Origin: Pseudomonadota bacterium
Lineage (GTDB): Bacteria > Pseudomonadota > Gammaproteobacteria > Burkholderiales > Burkholderiaceae_C
Reading direction: 5' to 3'
Length of the DNA stretch: 33,946 nt
NCBI GenBank assembly: GCA_022566735.1
Contig: JADFIG010000035.1
Location: forward strand, 1-33,946
Numbering within the stretch: the first letter of the stretch is position 1; every line of letters begins with the position of its first letter. Shown piece by piece: positions 24,050 to 33,105 of this stretch. The notes beneath the pieces are model-generated. The model did not search any database. It was not told where the DNA came from and saw only the letters and a list, made by a program, of their open reading frames with translations. Made by a program: the position numbers and the translations under genes.

Positions 24050-26320
24050 TCAGAAACTGTGGCGCAGGGCCAGGCTGACGGTGCGGCCGTTGATCGAACG
24101 CGCGGCGGCCCGCTCGCTGTTCACCTCGGTGTAGCCCAGGCGGTTGAACAGGTTGTTGGCGGCCAGGGTCAGCGTCGTCGAGGCGCTCACGGCATGGCGC
24201 ACGAAGGCATTGACGGCGACATAGGCCGGCAGCTCGGCCTCCAGCGCGGTGGTCTGCGCGTCGCGCGACCTGCCCGTGCCCACCACCGTGGCGCCCACCA
24301 TCGTCGCACCCCAGTGGCAACTCGGCGCCAGCTGGAAGACGGCCCTGGCCTGCCGGTTGGGCGCCTTGCCGAGGTAGGCCGGGTTGTTGCTGCCCTTGAC
24401 CTCCGCGTCCGTCAGCGTCAAACCACCCTGGATGCGGAACTGCCCGAGGCGGTAGGCCGACTCGATCTCCACGCCCCGGGCTTCGTAGCGGTTGACCGAG
24501 GACACGCCGGTGGTGAAGTCGTGGTTGCTCTCGCGGGTGCTGGCCATGAACAGCGTGACGAAGGCGCTGAAGGCGCCCTGACGGAACTTCACGCCGCCCT
24601 CGTGCTGGACGACGCTGTTGGGCTCGGGGCGGGCCCCGACGAAGCAATGGTTGCCGCACAAGGCCAGCGCCGCGCTCGAGGGAAAGAGGATGCGGTCGCT
24701 GGGCAGGGCCCCGCCTCGGCTGGTGCGCACGAACAAGGCCAGGTCCCGGCTCAGCAGGCGGTTGAGGCCCAGCGAGTGGGCGTCCAGCTTCGAGCGGTGG
24801 TCCACGGCCTGCACACCCACGCCCAGGCCATCGCCGTTGTCCTGGAAGCTGCCGGTCACGTGCTGGTGGTCCTGGCGCAGGCTGGCATCGAGGTTCCAGG
24901 GGCCCCAGGCCAGGCCGGCCGCCAGGTAGGGCGCCACCGCGTCGTGGCGCAGGTCCAGCGCGCGCCGGTAGCTGCTGCTGTAGCTGCCATAGGAGGTGCC
25001 GCCATCGACAGGCAGGGGCGAGGAGAAGCCACCGATCTCCCAGTCCAGGTCCAGCTTCTGGCGGGCCAGGAACAGGCCCACGGTGGCGCTCAGCGTGCGC
25101 CCCTCGCCCAGCACCTCGGTGCGGGTGGCCCTCACGTCGTTGACCGCCAGGCCCACGTCGTTGAAGCGCGCGCCCAGGTACAGCGCGTTGTAGCCCGCGG
25201 GGGCCGTGCTGTCGGGGTTGGCACCGCTGGCGTAACTGCCGGGCATCAGGCCGTTGAAGGCCCCCGCGTTGCGCGCCACGCGGAACTTCTCGCTGAGCAC
25301 CCAGCCGCCACCCAGCGTGAGGTCGAGTTGCCCGCCCACCGCCACGCTCCTGGCGCGCAGCCCATCGTTGATGTCGGCCGGCTTGCCACCGGACAGGCCA
25401 AAAGGCGAGATGCCCGGCAAGCCGCGGGCATAGGGCGAGAAGTCGCGCGGGTCCACGCCCTGCAGGCGCTGGATCCGGCCCTGGACGATGCGCACCGGCA
25501 CCGTCAGCTGGGTCGGGGTCTGGTCGTCGAGGAGCTTGACGAAGAGCCGCGCACTGTCGCCCCCGCCCATCGCCCGGGTCAGCACCAGGCGCAGCTGCCC
25601 GCCCTGCTCCATCCGGGCGCCATGCGTGGGGCGCGGCCCCTCCCCGTCGCGCAGGAAGCCGCTGAGCAGCACCCCGCCGCCGTCCGGACTCGGGATGGCA
25701 TGGGCGAACGCCAGGCGGCGGCTGCGACCGCCCGCCAGCGAGGCCGTCACCTCCACGAGGCTGCCGGGCAGGTCGGCCGCCGTCTTGCTCAGCACATTGA
25801 CCACACCGCCCGCGGCCTGCGATGCCAGCGTCGAGGCGGAACCGCCGCGCACCACCTCCAGCCCGTCCGTGCCCGGATCCAGGCGCATGAACATGTCGGG
25901 GGTGACGAAGTTGACGTCCCCGAACAGCAGCACCGGCAGCCCGTCTTCCTGGAACTGCAGGTAACGCGAGCCGCCCGCCGAAATGGGCACGCCCCGCACG
26001 GTGACGTTGGCATTGCCCTCGCCGGAACTGGCCTCCGCGCGCACCCCCGGGACGAGGCGCAAGGCGTCCGCGACGCTGCTGGCGCCGCTGTCGGTGAGCT
26101 GCTCGCCGCTCAAGGCGCTGACCGACAGGGACTGCCGCATCCGGCTGCGCGCCTCGGGCGTGGCCGTGACGACGACCTCGTCCAGGCTCAAGCCGTCCGC
26201 CGGCCTGGTCAAGGCTTCTTGCGCCCAGGCCATGTCGGCCTGCGCCAGGGGCAGGGCCGCGGCCAGAACAACCCGGGCAGTGCCCAGGACGACGGCAATG
26301 GTGGGTGCGCATTTCTTCAC
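24050..26320 (-). CDS. TonB-dependent outer-membrane receptor, probably for a carbohydrate
   Basis: A 756-residue receptor with all parts of the family. A signal peptide runs from a GTG start at 26320 (read MKKCAPTIAVVLG and on, cleaved near AWAQ). The TonB box LDEVVVTATPE follows. The plug has GASSVADALRLVPGV, VTVRGVP and LEVVRGGSASTLASQAAGGVVNVLSK, and a 22-strand barrel ends in the required phenylalanine (LALRHSF). One cysteine pair (ALCGNHCFVG, about residue 560) probably forms an extracellular-loop disulfide. GTG 26320 lacks a strong ribosome site, but upstream in-frame residues run through the intergenic region and make no sense as a signal peptide. It heads the sugar operon and faces a LacI-family gene, a common arrangement for saccharide receptors. 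The actual ligand is unknown. Confidence 0.9.
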   Translation of the reverse strand: MKKCAPTIAVVLGTARVVLAAALPLAQADMAWAQEALTRPADGLSLDEVVVTATPEARSRMRQSLSVSALSGEQLTDSGASSVADALRLVPGVRAEASSGEGNANVTVRGVPISAGGSRYLQFQEDGLPVLLFGDVNFVTPDMFMRLDPGTDGLEVVRGGSASTLASQAAGGVVNVLSKTAADLPGSLVEVTASLAGGRSRRLAFAHAIPSPDGGGVLLSGFLRDGEGPRPTHGARMEQGGQLRLVLTRAMGGGDSARLFVKLLDDQTPTQLTVPVRIVQGRIQRLQGVDPRDFSPYARGLPGISPFGLSGGKPADINDGLRARSVAVGGQLDLTLGGGWVLSEKFRVARNAGAFNGLMPGSYASGANPDSTAPAGYNALYLGARFNDVGLAVNDVRATRTEVLGEGRTLSATVGLFLARQKLDLDWEIGGFSSPLPVDGGTSYGSYSSSYRRALDLRHDAVAPYLAAGLAWGPWNLDASLRQDHQHVTGSFQDNGDGLGVGVQAVDHRSKLDAHSLGLNRLLSRDLALFVRTSRGGALPSDRILFPSSAALALCGNHCFVGARPEPNSVVQHEGGVKFRQGAFSAFVTLFMASTRESNHDFTTGVSSVNRYEARGVEIESAYRLGQFRIQGGLTLTDAEVKGSNNPAYLGKAPNRQARAVFQLAPSCHWGATMVGATVVGTGRSRDAQTTALEAELPAYVAVNAFVRHAVSASTTLTLAANNLFNRLGYTEVNSERAAARSINGRTVSLALRHSF

Positions 26321-26360
26321 GGTGACTTGGAGTTTCGCATGATGGGCAGCGCCCCTTGCT

Positions 26361-26379
26361 CGTGATGTAATGCGCCACG
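26361..26379. promoter_or_regulatory. Candidate LacI-type operator between the receptor and its regulator
   Basis: The 73 bases between the divergent starts contain CGTG (26361-26364) and CACG (26376-26379) as outer arms of a 19-base imperfect palindrome with six of nine positions paired. A -10-like TGTAAT (26366-26371) lies inside it for the rightward gene. The position suits a shared operator for autoregulation and control of the sugar operon. The symmetry is modest, so this is a tentative call. Confidence 0.35.
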
Positions 26380-26393
26380 CAGGATCCAAGCAC

Positions 26394-27338
26394 ATGCCCA
26401 GAAACGACTCCGACAAACGTCGCGTCCAGATGATGGACATCGCCCGCCTCGCCGGCGTGTCCGCCTCCACCGTATCGCGCGCACTCAATGGCAGCACGCT
26501 GATCAACCCTGAGACCCGCCAACGCATCGTCGACCTGGCGCGGTCCATGAACTACTCGATCAACGCCAGTGCCAAGAGCCTGCGCCTGGGCTACAACCCG
26601 ACCATCGCGGTCGTCATCCCGTTCGACCACAACACCCGCCAGCGCATCTCCGACCCGTTCTTCCTGAGCATGCTCGGCTCCCTGGCCGATGCCCTGACCG
26701 AACGCGGCCACGACCTGCTGCTGTCCCGCGTGGACGCCGACAAGCTGCTCGACCTCGCTGCCATCCACGACACCGGCCGTGCCGGCGCGGTGGCCGTCAT
26801 CGGGCAATGGGGCCAGCACGCCCAGCTCAACGAGCTGGCCGACCGCGGCGTGCCCTTCGTGGTCTGGGGCGCCCAGCTGCCCGACCAGCGCTACTGCACC
26901 ATCGGCACCGACAACATCCTGGGCGGCCGCCTGGCCACCGAGCACCTGCTCAGCCTGGGACGGCGGCGCATCGTCTTCATGGGCGACACCACCATGCCCG
27001 AGGCCGCCCAACCCGCCATCCGCCGGCTGCTGGACCAGGGCGTGCCCTTCGACGCCATCTTCGCGGCCAGCGACCTCATCGCCATGAACACCATGGGCGT
27101 GCTGCTGTCGCGGGGCCTGCGCGTGCCGCAAGACATCAGCATCGTGGGCTACGACGACATCGACGCCGCCGCCCGCTGGCACCCGCCGCTGACCACCATC
27201 CGCCAGCCCGTCGACCAGGCGGGCGTGGCCATGGTCGAGCGCCTGCTGCAGATCGCCAAGGGCCAGCGCCCCGAGTCGCAACTGCTGCAGGCAAGCCTGG
27301 TCGTGCGCGAATCGACGGCAGCCCGGACCGCTGCCTGA
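26394..27338 (+). CDS. LacI-family transcriptional regulator with shortened effector domain
   Basis: A 314-residue repressor-type regulator. The N-terminal helix-turn-helix and hinge are complete: VQMMDIARLAGVSASTVSRALNG (residues 11-33, shown for reference), then TRQRIVDLARSMNYSINASAKSLR. The periplasmic-binding-like domain starts IAVVIPFDHNT and ends DISIVGYDDIDAAARWHPPLTTIRQP. Between GDTTMPEAAQ (to residue 206) and PAIRRLLDQG the family normally has roughly 30 more residues, including the R..GY/F effector contact; they are absent in frame. ATG 26394 follows AGGA by 9 bases. It diverges from the TonB receptor and most likely controls the receptor-MFS-pgl-edd-eda operon. Loss of the segment may impair ligand response. 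Confidence 0.88.
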   Translation: MPRNDSDKRRVQMMDIARLAGVSASTVSRALNGSTLINPETRQRIVDLARSMNYSINASAKSLRLGYNPTIAVVIPFDHNTRQRISDPFFLSMLGSLADALTERGHDLLLSRVDADKLLDLAAIHDTGRAGAVAVIGQWGQHAQLNELADRGVPFVVWGAQLPDQRYCTIGTDNILGGRLATEHLLSLGRRRIVFMGDTTMPEAAQPAIRRLLDQGVPFDAIFAASDLIAMNTMGVLLSRGLRVPQDISIVGYDDIDAAARWHPPLTTIRQPVDQAGVAMVERLLQIAKGQRPESQLLQASLVVRESTAARTAA

Positions 27339-27432
27339 CGGAGTGACAGCTGGCGCGCCGAAGATGGGCAATCCAGCGGATCGTCAATGACAGCAGGCGA
27401 TGCATCGAACCATCCCAACGGATCACACAGGT

Positions 27433-27455
27433 TTATCCACAGAAACTGTGGATAA
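27433..27455. other. Inverted pair of perfect DnaA boxes
   Basis: TTATCCACA (27433-27441) and its reverse complement TGTGGATAA (27447-27455) are both exact matches to the E. coli DnaA-box consensus. They form 10-base arms around AAA (27443-27445). They lie in the 192-base space between the LacI gene and the tRNA-Ser terminator. There is no AT-rich element, dnaA or dnaN nearby, so this is not a visible origin. It may be a DnaA-binding or titration site, or simply a hairpin. Confidence 0.6.
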
Positions 27456-27493
27456 CGCGCCGCCCGCCCAGCCTTTCTGACAGGCCAGAAAGC

Positions 27494-27526
27494 AAAAAAC
27501 CCAAGTGAATCAATCACTTGGGTTTT
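27494..27526 (-). terminator. Intrinsic terminator of tRNA-Ser (bidirectional)
   Basis: A perfect 13-base stem (27496-27508 against 27514-27526; core ACCCAAGTGA / TCACTTGGGT) with loop ATCAA. On the minus strand it is followed by a T run (complement of A at 27494-27499), 4 bases after the tRNA CCA end. The rightward strand also ends in TTTT, so it could stop the LacI-gene transcript too. Confidence 0.9.
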
Positions 27527-27530
27527 GCAT

Positions 27531-27618
<88 letters not shown>

Positions 27619-27680
27619 TGGAAACGGGGCGCGCCGGGGTCTTGTGCGGCGTCCGGGATGTGCACCCCGGAAAGCCTCGC

Positions 27681-27709
27681 AGTATAGCAGGGCTTTCGGC
27701 GTTTCCTCC
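27681..27709 (-). promoter_or_regulatory. Possible tRNA-Ser promoter
   Basis: A good -10 hexamer TATACT lies on the minus strand at 27686-27681, about 60 bases before the mature tRNA 5' end. No matching -35 is seen at 16-18 bases (GGAGGA at 27709-27704). The space also holds an imperfect stem (CCGAAAGCC against GGCTTTCCGG) that overlaps this -10. Confidence 0.35.
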
Positions 27710-27741
27710 AGCCCTGCGGGGCCCGGGCGTTGCGCGCCCGC

Positions 27742-29049
<1,308 letters not shown>

Positions 29050-29065
29050 TCAGAATTCGAATATG

Positions 29066-29089
29066 AAAACGGCGCCGATGTCAGCGCCG
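29066..29089 (-). terminator. Intrinsic terminator after ispH
   Basis: On the minus strand, CGGCGC (29089-29084) and GCGCCG (29075-29070) form a 6-base GC stem with an 8-base loop, directly followed by TTTT (29069-29066). It starts 22 bases past the ispH stop, ahead of serS. The stem is short but has the right form for an intrinsic terminator. Confidence 0.65.
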
Positions 29090-29111
29090 CCGGAGGTCTG
29101 GGACGGCGGCA

Positions 29112-30089
29112 TCAAGATCGGGAGGCACTCACCTCGGCCATGGACTTGTCGCCCAGGCCTACCGGCAGCGGGAAGCGCACGTTTTCTTCAACACCCGGCA
29201 GGCTGCGCACGGTGGTGGCGCCGAGCTGGCGCAGCTGGTCGATGACGGCCTGAACGAGCACATCGGGCGCGGAGGCGCCCGCCGTCAGGCCCACGCGCGG
29301 ACGGCCCTCCAGCCATTCGGGCTTCAGGTCCTCGGCGGCGTCGACCATATAGCCTGGCGTACCCAGGCGCTCGGCCAGTTCGCGCAGCCGGTTGCTGTTG
29401 GAGCTGGTGGGGCTGCCGACGACGATGACGACATCCACCTGCGGCGCCAGCAGCTTGACCGCGTCCTGGCGGTTCTGCGTCGCGTAGCAGATGTCCTGCT
29501 TCTTGGGCTCGCGCACCTGCGGGAAGACGCGCTTCACTTCGGCGAGGATCTCGGCGGCATCGTCCACGCTCAAGGTGGTCTGCGTGACAACGGCCAGCTT
29601 GCTCGGGTCCTTGACCTGGACCTTGGCGACATCCTCCACCTCTTCGACGAGGTAGATGCCATCGGAGAGCTGCCCCATCGTGCCCTCGACCTCGGGGTGG
29701 CCCTTGTGGCCGATCATGATGAACTCGAAGCCCTCGCGGTTCAGCTTGGCCACCTCGACGTGGACCTTGGTCACCAGCGGGCAGGTCGCATCGAAGATCT
29801 GGAAGCCACGCGCCGCGGCTTCGCGGCGCACCTCCTGGCTGACGCCATGGGCGCTGAACACCAGCGTTGCACCGGCAGGCACCTCGGCCAGGTCCTCGAT
29901 GAAGATCGCGCCGCGCGACTTCAGGTCGTTGACCACATAGGTGTTGTGCACGATCTCGTGGCGCACATAGATCGGGGCACCGAACTTCACGAGCGCACGC
30001 TCGACGATCTCGATCGCCCGGTCCACGCCGGCGCAAAAGCCGCGCGGCTCGGCCAGGATCACTTCATTGGGATGCACGAGCGTCTCCAT
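29112..30089 (-). CDS. ispH: 4-hydroxy-3-methylbut-2-enyl diphosphate reductase
   Basis: A 325-residue iron-sulfur enzyme performing the last step of the MEP isoprenoid pathway, reducing HMBPP to IPP and DMAPP. The three cluster cysteines are visible: Cys19 in [12 protein letters not shown], Cys103 in [11 protein letters not shown], and Cys201 in [20 protein letters not shown], the catalytic-site SAHGVS and the C-terminal [13 protein letters not shown] complete the pattern. The ATG at 30089 overlaps the fkpB stop by one base (TGATG), so translation is coupled; a GTG codon directly before it is also possible. The fkpB-ispH pair is widely conserved in proteobacteria. Products would supply undecaprenyl phosphate, among other needs. 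Confidence 0.97.
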   Translation of the reverse strand: METLVHPNEVILAEPRGFCAGVDRAIEIVERALVKFGAPIYVRHEIVHNTYVVNDLKSRGAIFIEDLAEVPAGATLVFSAHGVSQEVRREAAARGFQIFDATCPLVTKVHVEVAKLNREGFEFIMIGHKGHPEVEGTMGQLSDGIYLVEEVEDVAKVQVKDPSKLAVVTQTTLSVDDAAEILAEVKRVFPQVREPKKQDICYATQNRQDAVKLLAPQVDVVIVVGSPTSSNSNRLRELAERLGTPGYMVDAAEDLKPEWLEGRPRVGLTAGASAPDVLVQAVIDQLRQLGATTVRSLPGVEENVRFPLPVGLGDKSMAEVSASRS

Positions 30090-30532
30090 CACAGCACCCC
30101 GATGACCCGCACTTCGAAGCTGACCGGCTGGCCCGCGAGCGGATGGTTGAAATCGAACAACAGCGCGTCCTCTCCCACTTCGCGGACGACACCGGCATAG
30201 CCGCCCTGACCGTCGGGCCCGGGGAACTGCACCACGTCACCCACGTGGTAGGCCTCGTCCGGATCCCCGAGCTGGCGCAGCAGCGACAGCTTGACCCGCT
30301 GCAGCAGCTCCGGGTTGCGCTCGCCAAAGGCCTCGCCGGCGGGCAGTTCGAAGCGCTCATGTGCCCCCTCGGCCAGGCCGATCAGGCGTGACTCGATCGC
30401 CGGCGACAGCTGGCCGGCACCGAGCGACAGCGTGGCGGGCTTGCCGTCAAAGGTGTTGACGATGTCGGCGCCGTCCGGGCCCGAGAGCCGGTAGTGCAGC
30501 GTAAGAAAGGAGCCGGCCTGGATGGGATTCAT
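30089..30532 (-). CDS. fkpB: FKBP-type peptidyl-prolyl cis-trans isomerase, SlpA/FkpB type
   Basis: A 147-residue cytoplasmic prolyl isomerase and folding helper of the SlpA/SlyD group. The N-terminal FKBP half starts [11 protein letters not shown] and has [42 protein letters not shown] leads into the IF (insert-in-flap) domain. [20 protein letters not shown] is the conserved closing strand that marks the SlyD/SlpA family. There is no C-terminal His-rich metal tail, which favours SlpA (fkpB) over SlyD. It is the first gene of the fkpB-ispH pair and diverges from radC with 41 bases between the two starts. Confidence 0.93.
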   Translation of the reverse strand: MNPIQAGSFLTLHYRLSGPDGADIVNTFDGKPATLSLGAGQLSPAIESRLIGLAEGAHERFELPAGEAFGERNPELLQRVKLSLLRQLGDPDEAYHVGDVVQFPGPDGQGGYAGVVREVGEDALLFDFNHPLAGQPVSFEVRVIGVL

Positions 30533-30573
30533 TCGACGGGGATCTGGGAGCGCTTGGCTAGACTGCCGATTTT

Positions 30574-31248
30574 ATGCCGCTGACCCATCTGCCCCCGGAC
30601 GCCAGGCCGCGCGAGAAGCTGCTCGCCCGCGGTCCCGCCGCGCTGGCGGATGCGGAACTGCTGGCCCTGCTGCTGCGCACCGGCATCCACGGCGCGCCGG
30701 TGCTGCAGATGGCGCAGGCACTGCTGGACCGGTTTGGCGGCTGGGCCGGCCTGCTGGCGACGAGCGTGCAGGACCTGGCCCAGGTCAAGGGCCTGGGGCC
30801 GGCCAAGCGCGCCGAGATCGCGGCCGTGCTCGAGATCGCGCGGCGCTCGCTGAACCAGCGGCTGACCGAAAAGCCGGCGATGAACGACGTCGACACCGTG
30901 AAGACCTATCTGCGCCTTCACCTGGGTGGCCTGGGCCAGGAGGTGTTCGCGGTGCTGTTCCTGGATGCCCAGCTGAAGCTGATCGCGATGGAGACGCTGT
31001 TCCACGGCTCGCTGAGCCACACCACGGTCCACCCACGCGAGGTCGTCAAGCGCGCGCTGGCGCTGGGGGCGGGTGCCGCCATCCTAGCGCACAACCACCC
31101 CAGCGGCGTGGCCGAGCCGTCGCGCGCGGACGAACTGCTCACGCGTCAGCTGAGCCAGGCCCTCGCCCTGGTGGATGTGCGGGTCGTCGATCACTTCATC
31201 GTCGGCGCTTGCGAGGTTGTGTCCTTTGCCGAGCGGGGGCTGCTGTGA
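30574..31248 (+). CDS. radC: RadC family protein (JAB/MPN domain)
   Basis: A 224-residue protein with an N-terminal helix-hairpin-helix-like region ([27 protein letters not shown]) and a C-terminal JAB1/MPN-like metalloprotease fold. The zinc motif is [16 protein letters not shown] (His173, His175, downstream Asp). The family was named for DNA repair, but a repair role has not been upheld in E. coli; its real substrate is unknown. All catalytic-type residues are kept. It starts 41 bases from the divergent fkpB, and its TGA overlaps the GTG of the Smr gene, so the two form an operon. Confidence 0.93.
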   Translation: MPLTHLPPDARPREKLLARGPAALADAELLALLLRTGIHGAPVLQMAQALLDRFGGWAGLLATSVQDLAQVKGLGPAKRAEIAAVLEIARRSLNQRLTEKPAMNDVDTVKTYLRLHLGGLGQEVFAVLFLDAQLKLIAMETLFHGSLSHTTVHPREVVKRALALGAGAAILAHNHPSGVAEPSRADELLTRQLSQALALVDVRVVDHFIVGACEVVSFAERGLL

Positions 31249-31889
31249 CCAGAACCGTGCGCAGCCTGGCCGACCTGAAGCCCCTGGCGCGGGAACTGGC
31301 CGCCGCCCGCGAGGCCGCCGAACTGGAGCGCGAACGCCGCGCGGCCGCGGCGCGGCTGGCGGAGCAGGAGCGCCGCGTGTTCGAGCTGAGTGTCGGCCCG
31401 GTCACGCCGCTGCGCCGGGTCGACCGCGTGCTGCATGCCGTCGAGCCGCCCGAACCCGAGCCGCGGCAGCGCGAGGCCGACGAACGCGCGGTGCTGCTGC
31501 AGGCGCTGTCCGACGAAATCGACATCGATAGCCTGCTGGAGACGGACGAGACCCTGTCGTTCCGCCGTGACGGCATCGGCATCGAGGTCATCCGCAAGCT
31601 GCGCCGCGGCCACTGGTCACTGCAGGCCCAGCTGGACCTGCATGGCCTGCGCCGCGATGCCGCCCGCGAGGCCGTGGGCAGCTTCATCCACGAGAGCGCC
31701 CGGCGCGGCCTGCGCTGTGTGCGCATCATTCACGGCAAGGGCCATGGCTCGCCGGGCAAGGAGCCCGTGCTGAAGAGCCGCGTGCGCCGCTGGCTGGTGC
31801 AGAAGAACGAAGTGCTCGCCTTTGTGCAGGCCCGCGCCAGCGATGGCGGCGCGGGCGCGTTGATCGTGCTGCTGGCCGGCATGGGCTGA
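31245..31889 (+). CDS. Smr-domain protein (possible nuclease)
   Basis: A 214-residue protein. The first 110 or so residues are helical and charged ([21 protein letters not shown], likely a coiled coil). From about residue 126 there is a Smr (MutS2 C-terminal-like) domain: [15 protein letters not shown] with Asp131-Leu-His133-Gly, then [17 protein letters not shown] (His163) and a closing strand GAGALIVLL. Stand-alone Smr proteins of this layout (YdaL/SmrA type) can cleave RNA or branched DNA. The start is GTG 31245, giving a 4-base GTGA overlap with the radC stop; longer in-frame readings run through radC. Its target is not predictable here. Confidence 0.88.
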   Translation: MTRTVRSLADLKPLARELAAAREAAELERERRAAAARLAEQERRVFELSVGPVTPLRRVDRVLHAVEPPEPEPRQREADERAVLLQALSDEIDIDSLLETDETLSFRRDGIGIEVIRKLRRGHWSLQAQLDLHGLRRDAAREAVGSFIHESARRGLRCVRIIHGKGHGSPGKEPVLKSRVRRWLVQKNEVLAFVQARASDGGAGALIVLLAGMG

Positions 31890-31955
31890 CGCCGCGCTGA
31901 CGCCGGGGAGGAGCCGCGCGCACCGTGGTGCATCGACGACGCGCGCCGGCCGCCA

Positions 31956-31985
31956 TTGACTCGCCGCGTTAGCCGGCAGTAGCCT
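31956..31985 (+). promoter_or_regulatory. Possible promoter of the TonB-family gene
   Basis: In the 159 bases between the Smr gene and the TonB-family start, TTGACT (31956-31961) resembles a -35 box and TAGCCT (31980-31985) a poor -10, 18 bases apart. It lies about 64 bases before the start codon. It is the only sigma70-like pair seen in this gap and is weakly supported. Confidence 0.3.
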
Positions 31986-32048
31986 GGACCCAAAGCGGCT
32001 GCCTGCGCGCGCCCACGGTTTCCCCTGCCACCACGAGGAGTCGTGCCC

Positions 32049-32687
32049 ATGGAACTGTCCCGCCAAGCCCCCGCGCCCGCCCGCTACCTGGGCATCGGCA
32101 TCGTCGTCGCGGTTCACGTCGCGGCGATCACGGCACTCAGCCTGGGCTTCATCCACCCTCCGGCCAAGCCCAAGGATCCGACGGTGCTGCTGCCGCCCCT
32201 TCCCAAGACGCCGGAGCCGCCGCCACCGCGGGAGCCTCCGATCCGCGCCGCCCAGCCGGTCGTCACGCCAGTGCCGGTGCCGCCTCTGCCGGTGCCCGCC
32301 GAGCCGACGATCACGCCAGACCCGGTGATCTTCGACCCGATGCCACGGTCACAGCCCGCCGAGGGCTTCACCGCGACCGGCCCGACCACGGTCGCGCAGC
32401 CCTCGGTCATGCGGCCACCCACGTCGGTGCAATCGCCCGGCGCCGTCTGCAGCGTGATGCCGCGTCCCGACGTGCCGGCAGTGAGCTGGAGCGGCGAAGC
32501 CGTGCTGAACGTGATCGCCACCGTACGCGGCGGCCGCGTCGTCGGCACCGAGTTCCGCGTCAGCCAGGGCGCGCTGGATGGCAAGTCACGGCGGGCCCTG
32601 CAGCGTGCGGTGGAATCCGCGCTGGCGGGCTATCAGTGCCAGGGCGACGCGACCTTCCAGCAGGACTTCGCGTTCCGCCTGGAGTGA
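32049..32687 (+). CDS. TonB-family energy transducer-like protein
   Basis: A 212-residue protein with a short cytoplasmic start, one membrane helix (YLGIGIVVAVHVAAITALSLGF, about residues 14-35, shown for reference) and a Pro-rich periplasmic spacer (LPPLPKTPEPPPPREPP and on to about residue 100). The C-terminal domain has VLNVIATVRGGRVVGTEFRVS and GKSRRALQRAVESALAGYQC, resembling a TonB carboxy-terminal fold. TonB proteins pass proton-motive energy from ExbB/ExbD to outer-membrane receptors. ATG 32049 is favoured by GAGGAG 8 bases upstream; a GTG at 32043 is too close to that site. No exbB or exbD lies beside it, so it may rely on a shared complex. It could serve the receptor at 24050, but nothing links them directly. 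Confidence 0.78.
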   Translation: MELSRQAPAPARYLGIGIVVAVHVAAITALSLGFIHPPAKPKDPTVLLPPLPKTPEPPPPREPPIRAAQPVVTPVPVPPLPVPAEPTITPDPVIFDPMPRSQPAEGFTATGPTTVAQPSVMRPPTSVQSPGAVCSVMPRPDVPAVSWSGEAVLNVIATVRGGRVVGTEFRVSQGALDGKSRRALQRAVESALAGYQCQGDATFQQDFAFRLE

Positions 32688-32700
32688 GCGCCGCTGGGCC

Positions 32701-32714
32701 GGCCCATGCGGGCC
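32701..32714. terminator. GC hairpin between convergent genes
   Basis: GGCCC (32701-32705), loop ATGC, GGGCC (32710-32714) lie in the 28-base gap between the convergent TonB-family and globin genes. The stem could help separate the two transcripts. No T tract follows on either strand, so support is weak. Confidence 0.3.
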
Positions 32715-32715
32715 C

Positions 32716-33105
32716 CTAAACGTTGCGCATCCAGTCGGCCGTGCCCGCAAAGGACTCGGCCAGCCGGGCCTGCAGGGCCGGGTCCACACCCGTCTCCTGC
32801 ATGGCCTGGCTCATGCACGCCAGCCATTCATCACGCTCGGCGATGCCGATGCGAAACGGCAGGTGGCGCGCCCGCAGCCGCGGGTGGCCAAAGCGGCTGA
32901 TGTAGTGGTCTGGCCCACCGAGCCAGCCGCACAGGAACCAGAACAACTTGTCGCGTGCGGTCTCCAGCGAATCTCCGTGGGCCGCACGCAGCCGGGCATA
33001 GGCCGGTTCCAGGTCCATCAGGTCGTAGAAACGGTCCACGAGCTCGCGGACACGCGCCTCGCCGCCGAGCCACTCGAAGGCGGTCTGCGGGGTGGTGTCA
33101 GCCAA
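32716..33105 (-). CDS. Group II truncated haemoglobin
   Basis: A 129-residue cytoplasmic globin of the TrHbO (group II) class, thought to bind oxygen or react with NO and peroxide. TAFEWLGGEARVRELVDRFYDLMD, the RDKLFWFLCGWLGGPDHY segment and FGHPRLRARHLPFRIG (with the proximal histidine in RARH) match the family. So do IAERDEWLACM and the end. No in-frame ATG fits: TTG 33105 gives LADTTPQTAFEW and normal length, with a start that overlaps the preceding ATPase gene by 8 bases. The only earlier ATG (33165) would add 20 residues read from the ATPase C-terminus. Start therefore uncertain, identity sound. Confidence 0.85.
   Translation of the reverse strand: MADTTPQTAFEWLGGEARVRELVDRFYDLMDLEPAYARLRAAHGDSLETARDKLFWFLCGWLGGPDHYISRFGHPRLRARHLPFRIGIAERDEWLACMSQAMQETGVDPALQARLAESFAGTADWMRNV

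Noticed and set aside
24045..27371. Long leftward open frame spanning the receptor and the LacI gene
   Set aside because: It is a shifted reading of the receptor gene and an antisense reading of the regulator. The correct frame of the receptor has a signal peptide, TonB box and terminal Phe.
27433..27455. Chromosomal origin of replication
   Set aside because: Only two DnaA boxes are present, with no AT-rich unwinding element and no dnaA, dnaN, rpmH or gidA nearby.
27725..27739. Terminator directly after serS (GGGCG / CGCCC hairpin)
   Set aside because: A 5-base GC stem abutting the stop codon without any T run; such stems are common by chance at this GC content.
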